Source: Altibacter sp.
GTDB taxonomy: Bacteria > Bacteroidota > Bacteroidia > Flavobacteriales > Flavobacteriaceae
Assembly (NCBI GenBank): GCA_028285705.1
Contig: JANQOS010000091.1
Location: forward strand, 1-36,600
Length of the DNA: 36,600 bases
Reading direction: 5' to 3'
The translations under genes were made by a program, and so were the position numbers. Below are positions 26,985 to 36,457 of this stretch, in pieces. Below the pieces are notes generated by a model. That model did not search any database, was not told the origin of the DNA, and saw only the letters and a program-made list of their open reading frames with translations. Each line of letters opens with the position of its first letter. Position 1 is the first letter of the stretch.

Positions 26985-28592
26985 TTATGATTTCTTTTCC
27001 AGTTCACTTAATCTTTTGTTTAGTGCTTCAATAGCGTCTACAGCTTTATCAAGTTGTTCTTTTAGCTGGTTATTTTCGATTTCCAGTGTTTCAATTTTTT
27101 TGGAAGCTTCAATATTATGTAAAAATAACTCCTCCACTTTTTCAAGGTTATCACGAATTCCTTCAGTAACATTCCATCCATTATCCATAACTTCTTTTCT
27201 GCTCTGAACATTAGGTAAGTGATTGTTCTTCATTAAAAACGCTTCGACTTCTTTTAGGCTCTTCAGGCTATACGTCTTATTATATTCTGAAAATCCGGCG
27301 TAATACGTTTCGAATACATAATCAGGATAGGTGTAAGCTCCTCCTGTATTTCTCAGGGTACCTGTTAGGTTAATATCTCCGGCTACATCCAGTGTATATC
27401 CTGGTGTTGCCGTACCAATTCCTACTCTATCTGTACTGGCATCAGCAAAAAATAAATTTGCATCGGTCTGCCCTTCAATCCTGAAGTCAAAATCTCCACT
27501 TGCTTCGTTAGCAACTACATGCCCTCTGTTAAATACTGCAGCATAATAAGTACCGCCGGTTCCATATGAATCAAACCAACCTGCATAATTGGTTCCAGTA
27601 GCACTATTGATATCATTAAAAGTACCGTAACCATTTTTACCGGCCTCTGTATTATTTATATCATTATAGGTACCATATTGATCTCCATTTCCTCCTAATT
27701 GATTTTGAATTCCATACTTGTCTCCTGTTCCGGATCCATCTACATCGTTGATAATACCGGAATGTGTACCGTTCCCTGCGGCTCCATCGTCTCCAATATC
27801 ATTATAAACTCCCGTTCTGGTTCCGTCTTCCGTACCTTTTAGGTTATTATAAACTCCCCACCTGGTTCCGGCCCCGGTATTAATTTTATTATATATACCT
27901 GCAAGCTGCCTGGTGCTTCCTGCAGTTGCATTTAAATTATTGTATAGGCCGTATCGCCTTCCCGATCCTGATCCGCCTCTTACATAAGTACTGATTGCAT
28001 ATTGATCTGTACTACCGGAATCATTATTAACATAATCTACATATAAACCGCGAGATGTTCCGGAATTCGATCCGGAAACCTTAACACTAAGCGCATTTGT
28101 AGAACCAGTTGTTGCAATACTTGCAGCATTAGCAGAAGTATTATCCTGAACATCTAAAGCAGAACTGGCTGTTGTTTTTCCTATGGCAACTTTACCGGTT
28201 CTAAAAACATCGTCTGTGATCGCATCCGGAGGAAGTGAAGTACCTACCTCATGAAAGTCACCATCTTTAAAAGTAATAACAACCCATTGGCTTCCATCCC
28301 AATAATAATATCCCGGAGCAACTGCAGTACTCCCGGATCCTGCCGTGGCAGTATTATAGACCAACAAACTAGTTGCAGGAGCAGGAGTTATAGGTGTACT
28401 GGCATTTGTTGCAGTAAGTGCTACATTGGGGATCAATATACCTTTATCTGTACTGGTAATATCTAACATGGCACCATTTCCCGGAGAAGTAGTATTGATT
28501 CCCACCTGGGCAGTTAGATCTGTTGAAAAACTAAAAATGATACATAAAACCCAGATAAGGGTATAGGCTTGAGGCTGTAAGTATTTCTTCAT
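26985..28592 (-). CDS. secreted tail-fibre-like protein: N-terminal VGINTTSPGNGAMLDI region, tandem short repeats, C-terminal coiled coil
   Basis: Signal peptide; AQVGINTTSP...GAMLDITSTDKGILIPNV typical of Bacteroidota tail-fibre-like proteins; C-terminal LKSLKEVEAFLMKNNHLPNVQSRKEV...EELFLHNIEASKKIETLEIENNQLKEQLDKAVDAIEALNKRLSELEKK. Confidence 0.8.
   Translation of the reverse strand: MKKYLQPQAYTLIWVLCIIFSFSTDLTAQVGINTTSPGNGAMLDITSTDKGILIPNVALTATNASTPITPAPATSLLVYNTATAGSGSTAVAPGYYYWDGSQWVVITFKDGDFHEVGTSLPPDAITDDVFRTGKVAIGKTTASSALDVQDNTSANAASIATTGSTNALSVKVSGSNSGTSRGLYVDYVNNDSGSTDQYAISTYVRGGSGSGRRYGLYNNLNATAGSTRQLAGIYNKINTGAGTRWGVYNNLKGTEDGTRTGVYNDIGDDGAAGNGTHSGIINDVDGSGTGDKYGIQNQLGGNGDQYGTYNDINNTEAGKNGYGTFNDINSATGTNYAGWFDSYGTGGTYYAAVFNRGHVVANEASGDFDFRIEGQTDANLFFADASTDRVGIGTATPGYTLDVAGDINLTGTLRNTGGAYTYPDYVFETYYAGFSEYNKTYSLKSLKEVEAFLMKNNHLPNVQSRKEVMDNGWNVTEGIRDNLEKVEELFLHNIEASKKIETLEIENNQLKEQLDKAVDAIEALNKRLSELEKKS
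27515..28062 (-). repeat. about 12 degenerate 13-18 aa protein repeats, consensus ~(Y/G)G(I/V/T)YN(D/N)(I/L)n...G(T/S)
   Basis: YGLYNNLNATAGSTRQ / AGIYNKINTGAGTR / WGVYNNLKGTEDGTR / TGVYNDIGDDGAAGNGTH / SGIINDVDGSGTGD / YGIQNQLGGNGD / YGTYNDINNTEAGKN / YGTFNDINSATGTN. Confidence 0.85.
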
Positions 28593-28710
28593 AATAATTG
28601 GTTATATCAGAAACAATAATAAACAAATTATTAGACAAAAAGCATTAAAAAACGATTAAATACTATTTTTTTTAACAAATTAAAGAAAAAGACTACATTT
28701 AAGAATAAGA

Positions 28711-28740
28711 AAAGCACTTCCAGTATGTTGAAAGTGCTTT
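28711..28740 (-). terminator. candidate terminator after the S8 protease gene
   Basis: Minus strand AAAGCACTTt...gGAAGTGCTTT followed by TCTTATTCTT. Confidence 0.6.
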
Positions 28741-28760
28741 AAATTTCTGATCTTTTGATG

Positions 28761-30430
28761 TTAATACTTCACAACCCTTTTTGTGATCGTACCATTTTCG
28801 GTATGTATTTTCACAAAATAAATAGCAGTTTCTAAAGCGGAAATATCCATCTGATAACTTCCTTCTCCTTTAACTACAACACGGTTCACTACTCTACCTC
28901 CAACATCATACATCTCAACACTTGTAATAGGACTTTGTGGAGATACAATATTCAGGATATTTTTCGCAGGGTTTGGGAAAACAACTATTCTTTTCAGATT
29001 AGTATCATCGGTATCCAAGACCACCTCTTCTTCGAACATCAATGTAAATCTTTGATTGAAAGTTCCTTTACCACTCTTAAATTCATAATTGCCGGTACTT
29101 AAATTATGGATCACGTTTTCCTGATTATCCACTAAGAATACGGTAGCGTTACTTATATTGATTCCCTCTATTTCAGCAATAGAAATTGTATAAAGAGTCT
29201 CCGCATCCACCTGACTGGCAAAACCCATAGAAATCTTCATGCTACTATCAAAGGTTTCTCTACTCTGAATCCCAAGCTGCTTTGTTTCATTCTCTATCTG
29301 GGAGTATAATGAAATTGTTGTAGCTAATCGCTCAGCATCATATTTTGAATCCAGTCCGGAAGTTGCCAATGGGTTAAACGCAACCAAAGCATAGCTACCA
29401 ATACCATAGTTCTCGTTTCGTACTTTCAACAATATTCTTTCAATATCTACAGAGTTTCTTAAAGTTGTATTTCCTGTAGTTAAGCGCATACTATTTTTAA
29501 AAGTAACTGTAGAAGTAAGGTTTGATTTGATCTTTACTCCAAATCCTTGTCCGGTAGCAATAACCCCATTAGGAGTTGTTGTCCCTCCTCCATCATTAGC
29601 TGCCGGTAAGGCACCTCCATCTATATACATAGAAATATCATCCATAGAAAAATTGATACTTCCGGCACCTGGGGTACTTGGGCTGGGAGGGGTTAAATGC
29701 TCCCAGAAATAGATCCTGTCTACCAAAGCATTATCACTTATGAATTGAGAGGCCGAGATCGCAGAAGCGTATGGATTGGCCAATGCGTTTGGTGTTCCGT
29801 CCGGATTGGTCCCTGCTCCATTATAAACGACCGTTCTCATTACATCCCCATTATTTAAGGTTCCTTGAGTGTAGGTCATATCAAAGGTTGTATTAGCAGG
29901 ATCTGTATATCCGGATTGTGGGCGCACAATATATCCTTCCCCCACATTAATAGGCCCGCTTGCAAAAGAGGTCCAGAAATCATTATTGTCATCTGCAAAA
30001 TTAGTTCCTCCTGCCGGTACTCCCGGATGGGGCAAAAAGCTGGCAGGAGTATGTTCCAGTACCAGGAATGCGCTATTGTACACACCGGTACGGGTCTCGG
30101 CGCTCATTGGGCTTCCCAGTACCATAAAGTCCCGAGTTTGTAAAACTGGAGTCGTTAGCTCTACATTAATGTTGGCACTTCCTCCTTTAGTTACTAATGC
30201 ATTGGAATTAGTCTGCACAACACTTCCCTGATGCTCTACCACTAAGTTTCCGTTTACAGTAATGTTTCCATATATGTCTATAAAACTATTGGCAGGAATG
30301 GTAAGTGTTGCCCCTAAATTAATTGTAAGGTCACAGGCAACAATGTCTCCGTCCGTATCTGTGTTATAGGGCCCTGCAATCACCACAGAATTTGTAATAT
30401 CCGGTACTCCTGTTGGACTCCATGAAGAAC
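28761..30430 (-). repeat. copy 2 of the ~550-aa C-terminal module shared with the PL8 lyase gene
   Basis: See copy 1 at 22273-23932. Confidence 0.95.
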
Positions 30431-33400
30431 CGTTCCAGGTCTTAACACTTCCCGGACAGGATACAAACGCGCCGGCCGGGCCAAATAAATAGGTTCCCTC
30501 CAGTCCTGTAAATGTTCCTGTTAAAGTAACATTAGAAGCAAAAGAACCGATCGTTAATGTAGATGTTTCATTCAGTGCTCCTCCCGTATATCTTCCGGAA
30601 GTTAAAACGTTTCTTGATAAGCCTGTTGCTGCCTCCCATCCTGCAATTTCAGCTTCAGTGAAATAAAATGTAATACTTGTACTACCCGATCCGGTCACAA
30701 ATGTTGGAGTAATATCAAATGTCTTATCCATCACTAAATTAGGAGAAGAACTACCATTGTTAGATTGTGCTCCGGTTCCCGCCCTGGAAACCGAAACGTC
30801 TACACAACCAAAATCATGTGTATTGCTATTGGTAATATCCAGCATTACATCTCCAGAAGCACTATCTGAAGTATACATTGTTCCTGTACCAGGCAGGTCG
30901 ATCTGGTCATTTGTAGTTCCGGTATTTACTGCAGTTTGTACTGGGCTTTCAATAGTTACTGTAATGTCAAGAGCATCAAAAAACAGAAGTCCGTTATTTG
31001 CCGCGGAATTATAGTGCCTGATCACAAAATAACCTGTTTGCCCTGCCAGGGTTGTATTATTTACTGTTCTGACATCCCCTACATTTGCAGTTGCATCACG
31101 TTCTTCAAGTATGGTTCCCGCATCAATTGCTGCATATGATGAGATGTCCGTTGTCCACTGAAGCCTATAATGCTCTATATCATTATATCCGGCTATAGAA
31201 AAAGTAAATGCGGTATTGGTAGCACCAGCCGGTATAGTCATTTGCGGACTAATAAGATAGTTATCGGCATTTGCTGAGCCTGATCCTCCTAATACGGTAA
31301 GGTCTGTTTCTGATGCCGCAAACTGTCCTGAGAATCCTGTTAAACCTCCCGAAGTAAAAGAAATTGACTTCCATCCTTCTCCGTCACCATCTCTGTCCGC
31401 ATTTAACCAACCGGTCCAATCTTCAAAATCTTCGGTCAATAGGGTAATATCTTGCGTACTTGCCGGAGCAACATCATCGCTATTAATAGTAATTTTAAGT
31501 GAATCTGCATTTGTATTTGCTGTTGCATCTCCTCCATTAGCATTAACTGTAAAGTCAATAATTATTGTTTCCGGGCTTTCAACAAAACCGTCATGATAAA
31601 CACGTACTGTTATATTTTGGGAAGTTGTCTGACCTTGTAAAAAGGTTACTGAGTTTGTCATAAGATCAAAATCCACTCCATTAGTTGCTGTTCCTCCAGC
31701 TACTGTAAAAGTAACGTCCGCATCTTGAGATGGAGCCATAGCAATATTAACAGGCATAACTACATCTGTGAAACTACAATTGGTTTGTTCGGTAGCAATT
31801 GCGGTAATGGAATTATAAGAGATCTCCGGGGAAGTAACTGAAATAATTCCTCCGGTCACTATCAAAGAAAAGTTCTGTGATCCACCCGAAAGAGTCCCTT
31901 TATGTGTTACTGAAAGCGTATACTGGCCAGAAGCACTACTAATATCAATTCTTTCATAAGGATCCACTATGTTATCACCTGTACCATTTGTGGTAACTCC
32001 TGTAAGTCTCCATGGAGTAAAAGAAGTTCCATTATCCAATCTAATATCTAAGTCGTTTACCAATGCCGGAGTATTACTATTTGTTCCATTATTAATCGTT
32101 CCGGCCGGATCTGTCCAGGAAATGGAAGCCATTAATGGGTTTACACCGTCTGCCTGGATAGTAACCTGGTAGGTTTGTCCCTGGGAAAGTGTCAATTCAG
32201 AAATTACAGCATTAGTTGGCGCGGCTGCAATTGTTTCGGCTGCTGCCTTTGCATTCATCAAACCCCATCCGGTTTGGGCATCGGGCCCAGTTGGAGAAAC
32301 ATCATCTGCAGTGTGTAGTGCAAGGCCTTTAAGGGTTGCGGCTCTCATAAATGCCCCATGAACATCAAAATAATAATCCTGAAGTAGTAAAAGCGTTCCC
32401 GTTACATTAGGAGCAGACATTGATGTTCCCGATATGGTCCCATATGCACTATCACTTCCATGAAAAGTAGAAGTTAGTAAAGTACCATTTCCCATAATGT
32501 CTGGTTTAATACGGTAATCATCTGTTGGTCCTTCACTACTGCCAGAATTTCTTGTTACTGATACCAAATTTCCACTTCCGTCAATATTTGCATCCTGACC
32601 GTTAGCAATTACAAGATTATTCTTGGCACAAGCATCTCCATTCAATTTATCATAAGATGACTGGCCGTCCAATGGATTCCCATTAGAAGCATTATCGTCT
32701 CCATCATTACCAGCCGATTTAATCTGTAAATAGTAAGGTGCGTTGTACATTATTTCGTCCCATTCCCGTGCATCGGAACCATATTGTCCAAACCATGAAT
32801 TGGGAATCAATGTAGCATCAAAACCATACGAGTGATTTGATAAAAGCATTCCCGATGAGGCAGCTGTCGTGGCTTCTGTTACATCATTATCCCAATCATA
32901 TGTTAAAGCATCTGCTTTCCATGCCATTCCTTTGGCTGCTGCCGAAAACCCTGATGCTACTATAGTACCTGTAACGTGTTGTGCGTGAAAACTATTAGAA
33001 TTAAGAGTTGTAACTCCATCATTGATAGTCACTCTATTGGTCCCTCCTGCGCCATCAAATTCCTGATGCGTAGGCCTTGTAGGCCCACCATCCCACACAT
33101 AAGCTGTTAAACCATCACCATCTATTGTTAAACCAAGACCTCCTCCGGTATTCAAGTAGTTAGCCCGTGTTGAGATTGCAGCATTCACATTATGTAATGT
33201 GTAATATATCGGAGAACCGTCCGGAGCTATTTTCTGAAGCTCATCGAAAGAACCATCTTCGTTATATTTTTTTACTGGTATATTGTGGATCAACGCATAG
33301 GCAACAGCCGCTTCCTTTTCCGCTATTTGTTTTGCGCTATAACGATTGTACAATTCTGTCAATTTTATTTGATCATAGCTATCAACAATTGTCTGAATCT

Positions 33401-33488
33401 GTTCCGAATACTTAGTAGTACTTTCTTCTTTTTGGGCATTACCCATAAAAAAAGACAATAGAAACAAGGATAAAATAATTTTTTTCAT
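28761..33488 (-). CDS. S8 (subtilisin-like) serine protease with Calx-beta-like, choice-of-anchor-like and shared C-terminal modules plus T9SS type A sorting domain
   Basis: D region YVWDGGPTRPTHQEFD, H region HAQHVTGTIVASG, S region GTSMSAPNVTGTLLLL; Calx-beta-like DADVTFTVAGGTATNGVDFDL...VRVYHDGFVESPETIIIDF; C-term VFPNPAKNILNIVSP...YFVKIHTENGTITKRVVKY. Confidence 0.93.
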   Translation of the reverse strand: MKKIILSLFLLSFFMGNAQKEESTTKYSEQIQTIVDSYDQIKLTELYNRYSAKQIAEKEAAVAYALIHNIPVKKYNEDGSFDELQKIAPDGSPIYYTLHNVNAAISTRANYLNTGGGLGLTIDGDGLTAYVWDGGPTRPTHQEFDGAGGTNRVTINDGVTTLNSNSFHAQHVTGTIVASGFSAAAKGMAWKADALTYDWDNDVTEATTAASSGMLLSNHSYGFDATLIPNSWFGQYGSDAREWDEIMYNAPYYLQIKSAGNDGDDNASNGNPLDGQSSYDKLNGDACAKNNLVIANGQDANIDGSGNLVSVTRNSGSSEGPTDDYRIKPDIMGNGTLLTSTFHGSDSAYGTISGTSMSAPNVTGTLLLLQDYYFDVHGAFMRAATLKGLALHTADDVSPTGPDAQTGWGLMNAKAAAETIAAAPTNAVISELTLSQGQTYQVTIQADGVNPLMASISWTDPAGTINNGTNSNTPALVNDLDIRLDNGTSFTPWRLTGVTTNGTGDNIVDPYERIDISSASGQYTLSVTHKGTLSGGSQNFSLIVTGGIISVTSPEISYNSITAIATEQTNCSFTDVVMPVNIAMAPSQDADVTFTVAGGTATNGVDFDLMTNSVTFLQGQTTSQNITVRVYHDGFVESPETIIIDFTVNANGGDATANTNADSLKITINSDDVAPASTQDITLLTEDFEDWTGWLNADRDGDGEGWKSISFTSGGLTGFSGQFAASETDLTVLGGSGSANADNYLISPQMTIPAGATNTAFTFSIAGYNDIEHYRLQWTTDISSYAAIDAGTILEERDATANVGDVRTVNNTTLAGQTGYFVIRHYNSAANNGLLFFDALDITVTIESPVQTAVNTGTTNDQIDLPGTGTMYTSDSASGDVMLDITNSNTHDFGCVDVSVSRAGTGAQSNNGSSSPNLVMDKTFDITPTFVTGSGSTSITFYFTEAEIAGWEAATGLSRNVLTSGRYTGGALNETSTLTIGSFASNVTLTGTFTGLEGTYLFGPAGAFVSCPGSVKTWNGSSWSPTGVPDITNSVVIAGPYNTDTDGDIVACDLTINLGATLTIPANSFIDIYGNITVNGNLVVEHQGSVVQTNSNALVTKGGSANINVELTTPVLQTRDFMVLGSPMSAETRTGVYNSAFLVLEHTPASFLPHPGVPAGGTNFADDNNDFWTSFASGPINVGEGYIVRPQSGYTDPANTTFDMTYTQGTLNNGDVMRTVVYNGAGTNPDGTPNALANPYASAISASQFISDNALVDRIYFWEHLTPPSPSTPGAGSINFSMDDISMYIDGGALPAANDGGGTTTPNGVIATGQGFGVKIKSNLTSTVTFKNSMRLTTGNTTLRNSVDIERILLKVRNENYGIGSYALVAFNPLATSGLDSKYDAERLATTISLYSQIENETKQLGIQSRETFDSSMKISMGFASQVDAETLYTISIAEIEGINISNATVFLVDNQENVIHNLSTGNYEFKSGKGTFNQRFTLMFEEEVVLDTDDTNLKRIVVFPNPAKNILNIVSPQSPITSVEMYDVGGRVVNRVVVKGEGSYQMDISALETAIYFVKIHTENGTITKRVVKY

Positions 33489-33544
33489 AAGATTAAAGAA
33501 TGTCGCGGGGTTTACTATTATATGATAAATACTATATAATTGAT

Positions 33545-33574
33545 CAAAAATAGCATTTTATCGGAAAAATGCAA
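33545..33574 (-). promoter_or_regulatory. Bacteroidota-type promoter for the S8 protease gene: TTG-N19-TATTTTTG
   Basis: Minus strand TTGcatttttccgataaaatgcTATTTTTG, about 57 nt upstream of the ATG. Confidence 0.65.
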
Positions 33575-33641
33575 CATTTAATCGATAAAAACAATAATTT
33601 TACCGACCAAAGACACTTAACCATCTATAAAAATACAGAAT

Positions 33642-33672
33642 AAAAAAGCCGTTTCAAAGTATTGAAACGGCT
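33642..33672 (-). terminator. strong Rho-independent terminator after nqrF
   Basis: Minus strand AGCCGTTTCA...TGAAACGGCT followed by TTTTTA, 24 nt past the nqrF stop. Confidence 0.9.
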
Positions 33673-33695
33673 TTAAGAATTTTGTAATAAATAAA

Positions 33696-35003
33696 TTACC
33701 CTCCGAAATCGTCGAAACGTATATTTTCATCAGGGATACCAAAGTCTTCACCCATTTTCTGAACCGCCTGATTCATTAACGGTGGCCCACAGAAATACAA
33801 TTCTATATCTTCCGGTGCTTCATGATGATTTAAATAGTTATCTATCACTACTTGGTGAATAAAACCTACAAAACCGTCCCCTTCATCATTGATATCCTTC
33901 TTCACCTTCCAGTTATCTTCTTCCATAGGTTCGGAAAGTGCCATATAGAATTTGAAATTAGGGAAGTCTTTTTCCAAATTACGGAAATGATCTATATAAA
34001 ATAATTCTCTTTTAGAACGCCCTCCATACCAATAGGTCACTTTACGTCCAGTTTTTAAGGTTCTGAATAAATGATACAAATGTGAACGCATAGGTGCCAT
34101 TCCGGCTCCTCCTCCAACATATAGCATCTCAGCTTCCGAAGGGTTAATGAAAAACTCCCCATAAGGTCCGGAAATGGTTACTTTATCTCCTTTTTTACAG
34201 TTGAAGATATACGAAGATGCAATACCCGGATTTACACTCATCCATTGATTTTTTGCACGGTCCCAAGGCGGAGTTGCCACACGGACATTCAACATAATCT
34301 CACGCCCTTCTGCAGGGTAAGAAGCCATAGAGTAGGCTCTTTCTACCGTTTCGGTATTCTTCATTACCAATGGCCAAAGTCCAAATTTGTCCCATTCGGC
34401 TTTAAACTTATCCGGTGTATCGTGCTCTTCAGGGTGTGCAGTGATATCCATGTCTTCAAACTTCACTTCACACGGTGGAATCTCTATTTGAATGTATCCT
34501 CCGGCCTTGTAATTCATATCCTCCGGAATTTCAACTACAAACTCTTTAATAAATGATGCCACATTATAGTTCCTTACAACAGTTGCCTCCCACTTTTTAA
34601 TTCCGAAGACTTCTTCAGGAATATGAATATTCATATCCTGTTTTACTTTTACCTGGCACGATAATCGTGCTCCTTCTTTCAACTCTTTACGTGTAAAGTG
34701 TGGCGTTTCTGTAGGTAGGGCTTCTCCCCCTCCTTCCAATACATGGCATTCACACTGAATACATGTTCCACCTCCACCACAAGCAGACGGTAGAAATATT
34801 TTTTGATTTCCTAAAGTTGAAAGCAATGTCCCTCCGGATTCTACCTCAATTACTTTTTCATCATTGATGGTGATCTTTACAGGTCCCGAAGGCGATAATT
34901 TTTGTTTCGTAAAAAGTAATAGCGCAACCAAAAGCAAGGTTAAAACCAAAAAGGCCACTACTGTTGCAATTATGACGCCAAGTGTGCTCGCTGCTAAAAA
35001 CAT
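33696..35003 (-). CDS. nqrF: Na+-translocating NADH:quinone reductase subunit F
   Basis: N-terminal TM, [2Fe-2S] [29 protein letters not shown] site, [27 protein letters not shown]. Confidence 0.97.
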   Translation of the reverse strand: MFLAASTLGVIIATVVAFLVLTLLLVALLLFTKQKLSPSGPVKITINDEKVIEVESGGTLLSTLGNQKIFLPSACGGGGTCIQCECHVLEGGGEALPTETPHFTRKELKEGARLSCQVKVKQDMNIHIPEEVFGIKKWEATVVRNYNVASFIKEFVVEIPEDMNYKAGGYIQIEIPPCEVKFEDMDITAHPEEHDTPDKFKAEWDKFGLWPLVMKNTETVERAYSMASYPAEGREIMLNVRVATPPWDRAKNQWMSVNPGIASSYIFNCKKGDKVTISGPYGEFFINPSEAEMLYVGGGAGMAPMRSHLYHLFRTLKTGRKVTYWYGGRSKRELFYIDHFRNLEKDFPNFKFYMALSEPMEEDNWKVKKDINDEGDGFVGFIHQVVIDNYLNHHEAPEDIELYFCGPPLMNQAVQKMGEDFGIPDENIRFDDFGG

Positions 35004-35004
35004 A

Positions 35005-35742
35005 TTATTCTTGTGTTATTTCTGAAACTTCTACCGTTTCGTTTGATGCTATATTTTCTGTGTTACTTTCTGAAGAATTTTCTACATGAGCTGTTTTCAC
35101 TTCAGAAACCTGAGCCTCTTCATCTCCTCCGGTTAGCATTCCACCAAAGCTCATGAATCCAATCGCCATTAAACCGGTAATAATAAAAGTGATCCCTAAA
35201 CCACGTAATGGTGGTGGAACATTGCTATATCTGATTTTCTCACGTATCGCTGCAATGGCCACGATTGCTAAAAACCATCCTATTCCGGAACTAAAACCGT
35301 AATTAAGCGCTAAAGTGAAACTTTCTATATCTCTGGATTGCATAAAGAGTGAACCTCCCAAAATAGCACAGTTTACAGCAATTAACGGAAGAAAGATTCC
35401 TAAGGAATTGTATAGTGCCGGTGAAAACTTCTCTACAATGATCTCTACCAATTGTACCATTGTTGCAATGGTAGCAATAAATAGAATAAAAGACAGGAAA
35501 CTAAGGTCGTAATCCGCATAGCCTTCGCCCAACCATACCAGTGCTCCTTCACGTAATATGTATTGGTCCAATAACCAGTTTAACGGTACCGTTACCGTTA
35601 ATACAAAGATCACAGCAGCTCCTAAACCAACTGCAGTGCTCACTTTTTTGGAAACAGCCAGGTAAGAACACATTCCAAGGAAATATGCAAATACCATGTT
35701 ATCTACAAAAACCGATTTAAAAAATAATTCTAAATGCTCCAT
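35005..35742 (-). CDS. nqrE: Na+-translocating NADH:quinone reductase subunit E, with acidic/Ser-rich C-terminal extension
   Basis: [84 protein letters not shown]. Confidence 0.96.
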   Translation of the reverse strand: MEHLELFFKSVFVDNMVFAYFLGMCSYLAVSKKVSTAVGLGAAVIFVLTVTVPLNWLLDQYILREGALVWLGEGYADYDLSFLSFILFIATIATMVQLVEIIVEKFSPALYNSLGIFLPLIAVNCAILGGSLFMQSRDIESFTLALNYGFSSGIGWFLAIVAIAAIREKIRYSNVPPPLRGLGITFIITGLMAIGFMSFGGMLTGGDEEAQVSEVKTAHVENSSESNTENIASNETVEVSEITQE

Positions 35743-35806
35743 AAATTTTTAGTATTCTGTATTTACTATTCAGTTACTTTCGCTAACCGAAAGCTGTCAA
35801 CTGCTA

Positions 35807-36454
35807 TTAGTTTTCTTCAATTAAATCTTTATTCTTACTACGTTGTACCCAGATAATCAATCCTACCACGATCAAAGCCATAGGCGGTAATACCATAAAC
35901 CCGTTATTCTCATAGCCAATTGCATATAATCCGGATTTTTCAACAGGGTCCCCCAATACTTTAAAGCCAAATAAGGTTCCCGAGCCTAGCAACTCTCTAA
36001 AGAATCCAACAATTATCAATATAATACCATATCCGGCTGCGTTTCCAATTCCATCTAAGAAAGATCTCCAGGGACCATTACCTAACGCAAAGGCTTCAAA
36101 GCGTCCCATAATGATACAGTTTGTAATAATCAAACCAATAAATACCGAGAGTTCTTTACTTAATTCATAAGCGAAAGCTTTCAGTACCTGGTCCACAATG
36201 ATAACCAAGGTCGCAACTACAATAAGTTGAACGATAATTCTAATCTTTGACGGGATGATATTTCGCATAAGAGAAATAACTACGTTCCCAACTCCCAATA
36301 CAAACACTACCGAAATGGCCATTACTATAGATGGCTTTAGTTGTGCGGTAATAGCCAGTGCTGAACAAATACCCAATACCTGGATGGTAATTGGATTGTT
36401 ATCTGCTAAAGGGTCTAATATTAATTTACTGTCTTTCTTTGATAATAGTCCCAT
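35807..36454 (-). CDS. nqrD: Na+-translocating NADH:quinone reductase subunit D
   Basis: LILDPLADNNPITIQVLGICSALAIT; LIITNCIIMGRFEAFALGNGPWRSFLDGIGNAAGYG. Confidence 0.96.
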   Translation of the reverse strand: MGLLSKKDSKLILDPLADNNPITIQVLGICSALAITAQLKPSIVMAISVVFVLGVGNVVISLMRNIIPSKIRIIVQLIVVATLVIIVDQVLKAFAYELSKELSVFIGLIITNCIIMGRFEAFALGNGPWRSFLDGIGNAAGYGIILIIVGFFRELLGSGTLFGFKVLGDPVEKSGLYAIGYENNGFMVLPPMALIVVGLIIWVQRSKNKDLIEEN

Positions 36455-36457
36455 AGC

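Noticed and set aside
26985-28592. Phage tail fibre / prophage origin of the repeat protein
   Set aside because: Signal peptide and VGINTTSP start are typical of host Bacteroidota surface proteins; no other phage genes in the window.
35583-35600. Palindrome around TAACGGTACCGTTA inside nqrE
   Set aside because: Lies in coding sequence for conserved residues (VTVPLN region); likely codon coincidence.
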